The notes under the pieces are model-generated. The model saw only the letters and a program-made list of their open reading frames with translations. It was not told the DNA's origin and did no database searches. The position numbers and the translations under genes are program-made. A stretch of 6,747 bases of DNA, from assembly GCA_026388595.1 (NCBI GenBank), contig JAPLJM010000053.1:1-6747 (forward strand), given 5' to 3'. The stretch comes from Deltaproteobacteria bacterium. GTDB taxonomy: Bacteria > Desulfobacterota > Syntrophia > Syntrophales > Fen-1087. Below are positions 6,636-6,747 of the stretch, one piece after another (positions within the stretch are counted from its first letter, which is position 1; every line of letters starts with the position of its first letter).

Positions 6636-6747
6636 TTGTCGAAAAAAAATCCTGTCCGGTCCTTTTTCGCGTCGGTGAAACTGGCCATTGTTCTTTTGAT
6701 CCTGATTTCTGTGGCGTCCATCCTGGGCACCCTTATCCCCCAGCAGG
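6636..6747 (+). CDS. resB: ResB-family cytochrome c biogenesis protein, N-terminal 37 residues only
   Basis: A TTG start at 6636 has AAGAGG at 6621-6626 nine bases upstream. No ATG or GTG exists in this frame back to the TGA at 6573-6575. The frame runs off the right edge. The 37 visible residues are a short basic N-terminus (MSKKNPVRSFF), then a first membrane helix and SVASILGTLIPQQ. This reproduces the conserved opening of ResB/Ccs1: a Ser-X-Lys-Leu-Ala stretch, a hydrophobic run, then S-X-X-G-T-X-I-P-Q. ResB acts with CcsA/ResC in system II heme delivery and attachment to apocytochromes outside the membrane. Placement 81 nt after a set of heme-rich genes fits that role. A ccsA/resC gene would be expected next, outside the window. 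The family call is firm despite the short fragment; the exact start is less so. Confidence 0.85.
   Translation, partial: MSKKNPVRSFFASVKLAIVLLILISVASILGTLIPQQ

Overview
All genes in this window lie on the + strand, and most encode multiheme c-type cytochromes. There are 34 CXXCH heme-binding motifs in four proteins: 6 in a partial gene at the left edge, 11 in the second, 8 in the third and 9 in the fourth. The fourth is a multiheme/cytochrome b fusion, and the right edge holds the start of a ResB-type cytochrome c biogenesis gene. This gene content, the fairly GC-rich codon use and the resemblance to Geobacter-type electron-transfer proteins suggest an anaerobic, metal-respiring, sulfate-reducing or syntrophic bacterium of the former Deltaproteobacteria (Desulfobacterota or Desulfuromonadota). 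The organism is inferred; no rRNA or other taxonomic marker is present.

Layout: 2-577 is the 3' end of a hexaheme cytochrome whose last four hemes look like the tetraheme domain of Shewanella STC/Fcc3. 578-832 is an intergenic region with a strong 12-bp hairpin and a weak promoter candidate. 833-2080 is an undecaheme cytochrome interrupted by a single in-frame TGA at 995-997. 2109-4106 is a secreted octaheme cytochrome. 4141-4599 is a secreted rhodanese-fold protein without the catalytic cysteine. 4656-6554 is a CbcL-like fusion of nine c hemes to a diheme b-type membrane domain. 6636 to the end is the start of resB.

The main observation is the TGA in the second gene. The signal peptide and first heme lie before it, and ten hemes follow in the same frame with no other stop. 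An apparent bacterial SECIS hairpin begins 11 nt after the TGA, has a 6-bp perfect stem and carries G in the second loop position. The simplest reading is a selenocysteine-containing 11-heme periplasmic cytochrome (Sec55). Ordinary annotation would split it into an untracked 54-aa peptide and a leaderless 349-aa ORF.

Proposed working model (inference): the membrane cytochrome b of the fusion protein exchanges electrons with the quinone pool and passes them through its own periplasmic c hemes to the octaheme and Sec-undecaheme proteins, with the rhodanese-fold protein as an accessory. ResB would help attach the many hemes. The terminal substrate cannot be read from the sequence. No tRNA, rRNA, CRISPR array, insertion sequence or phage feature was seen.
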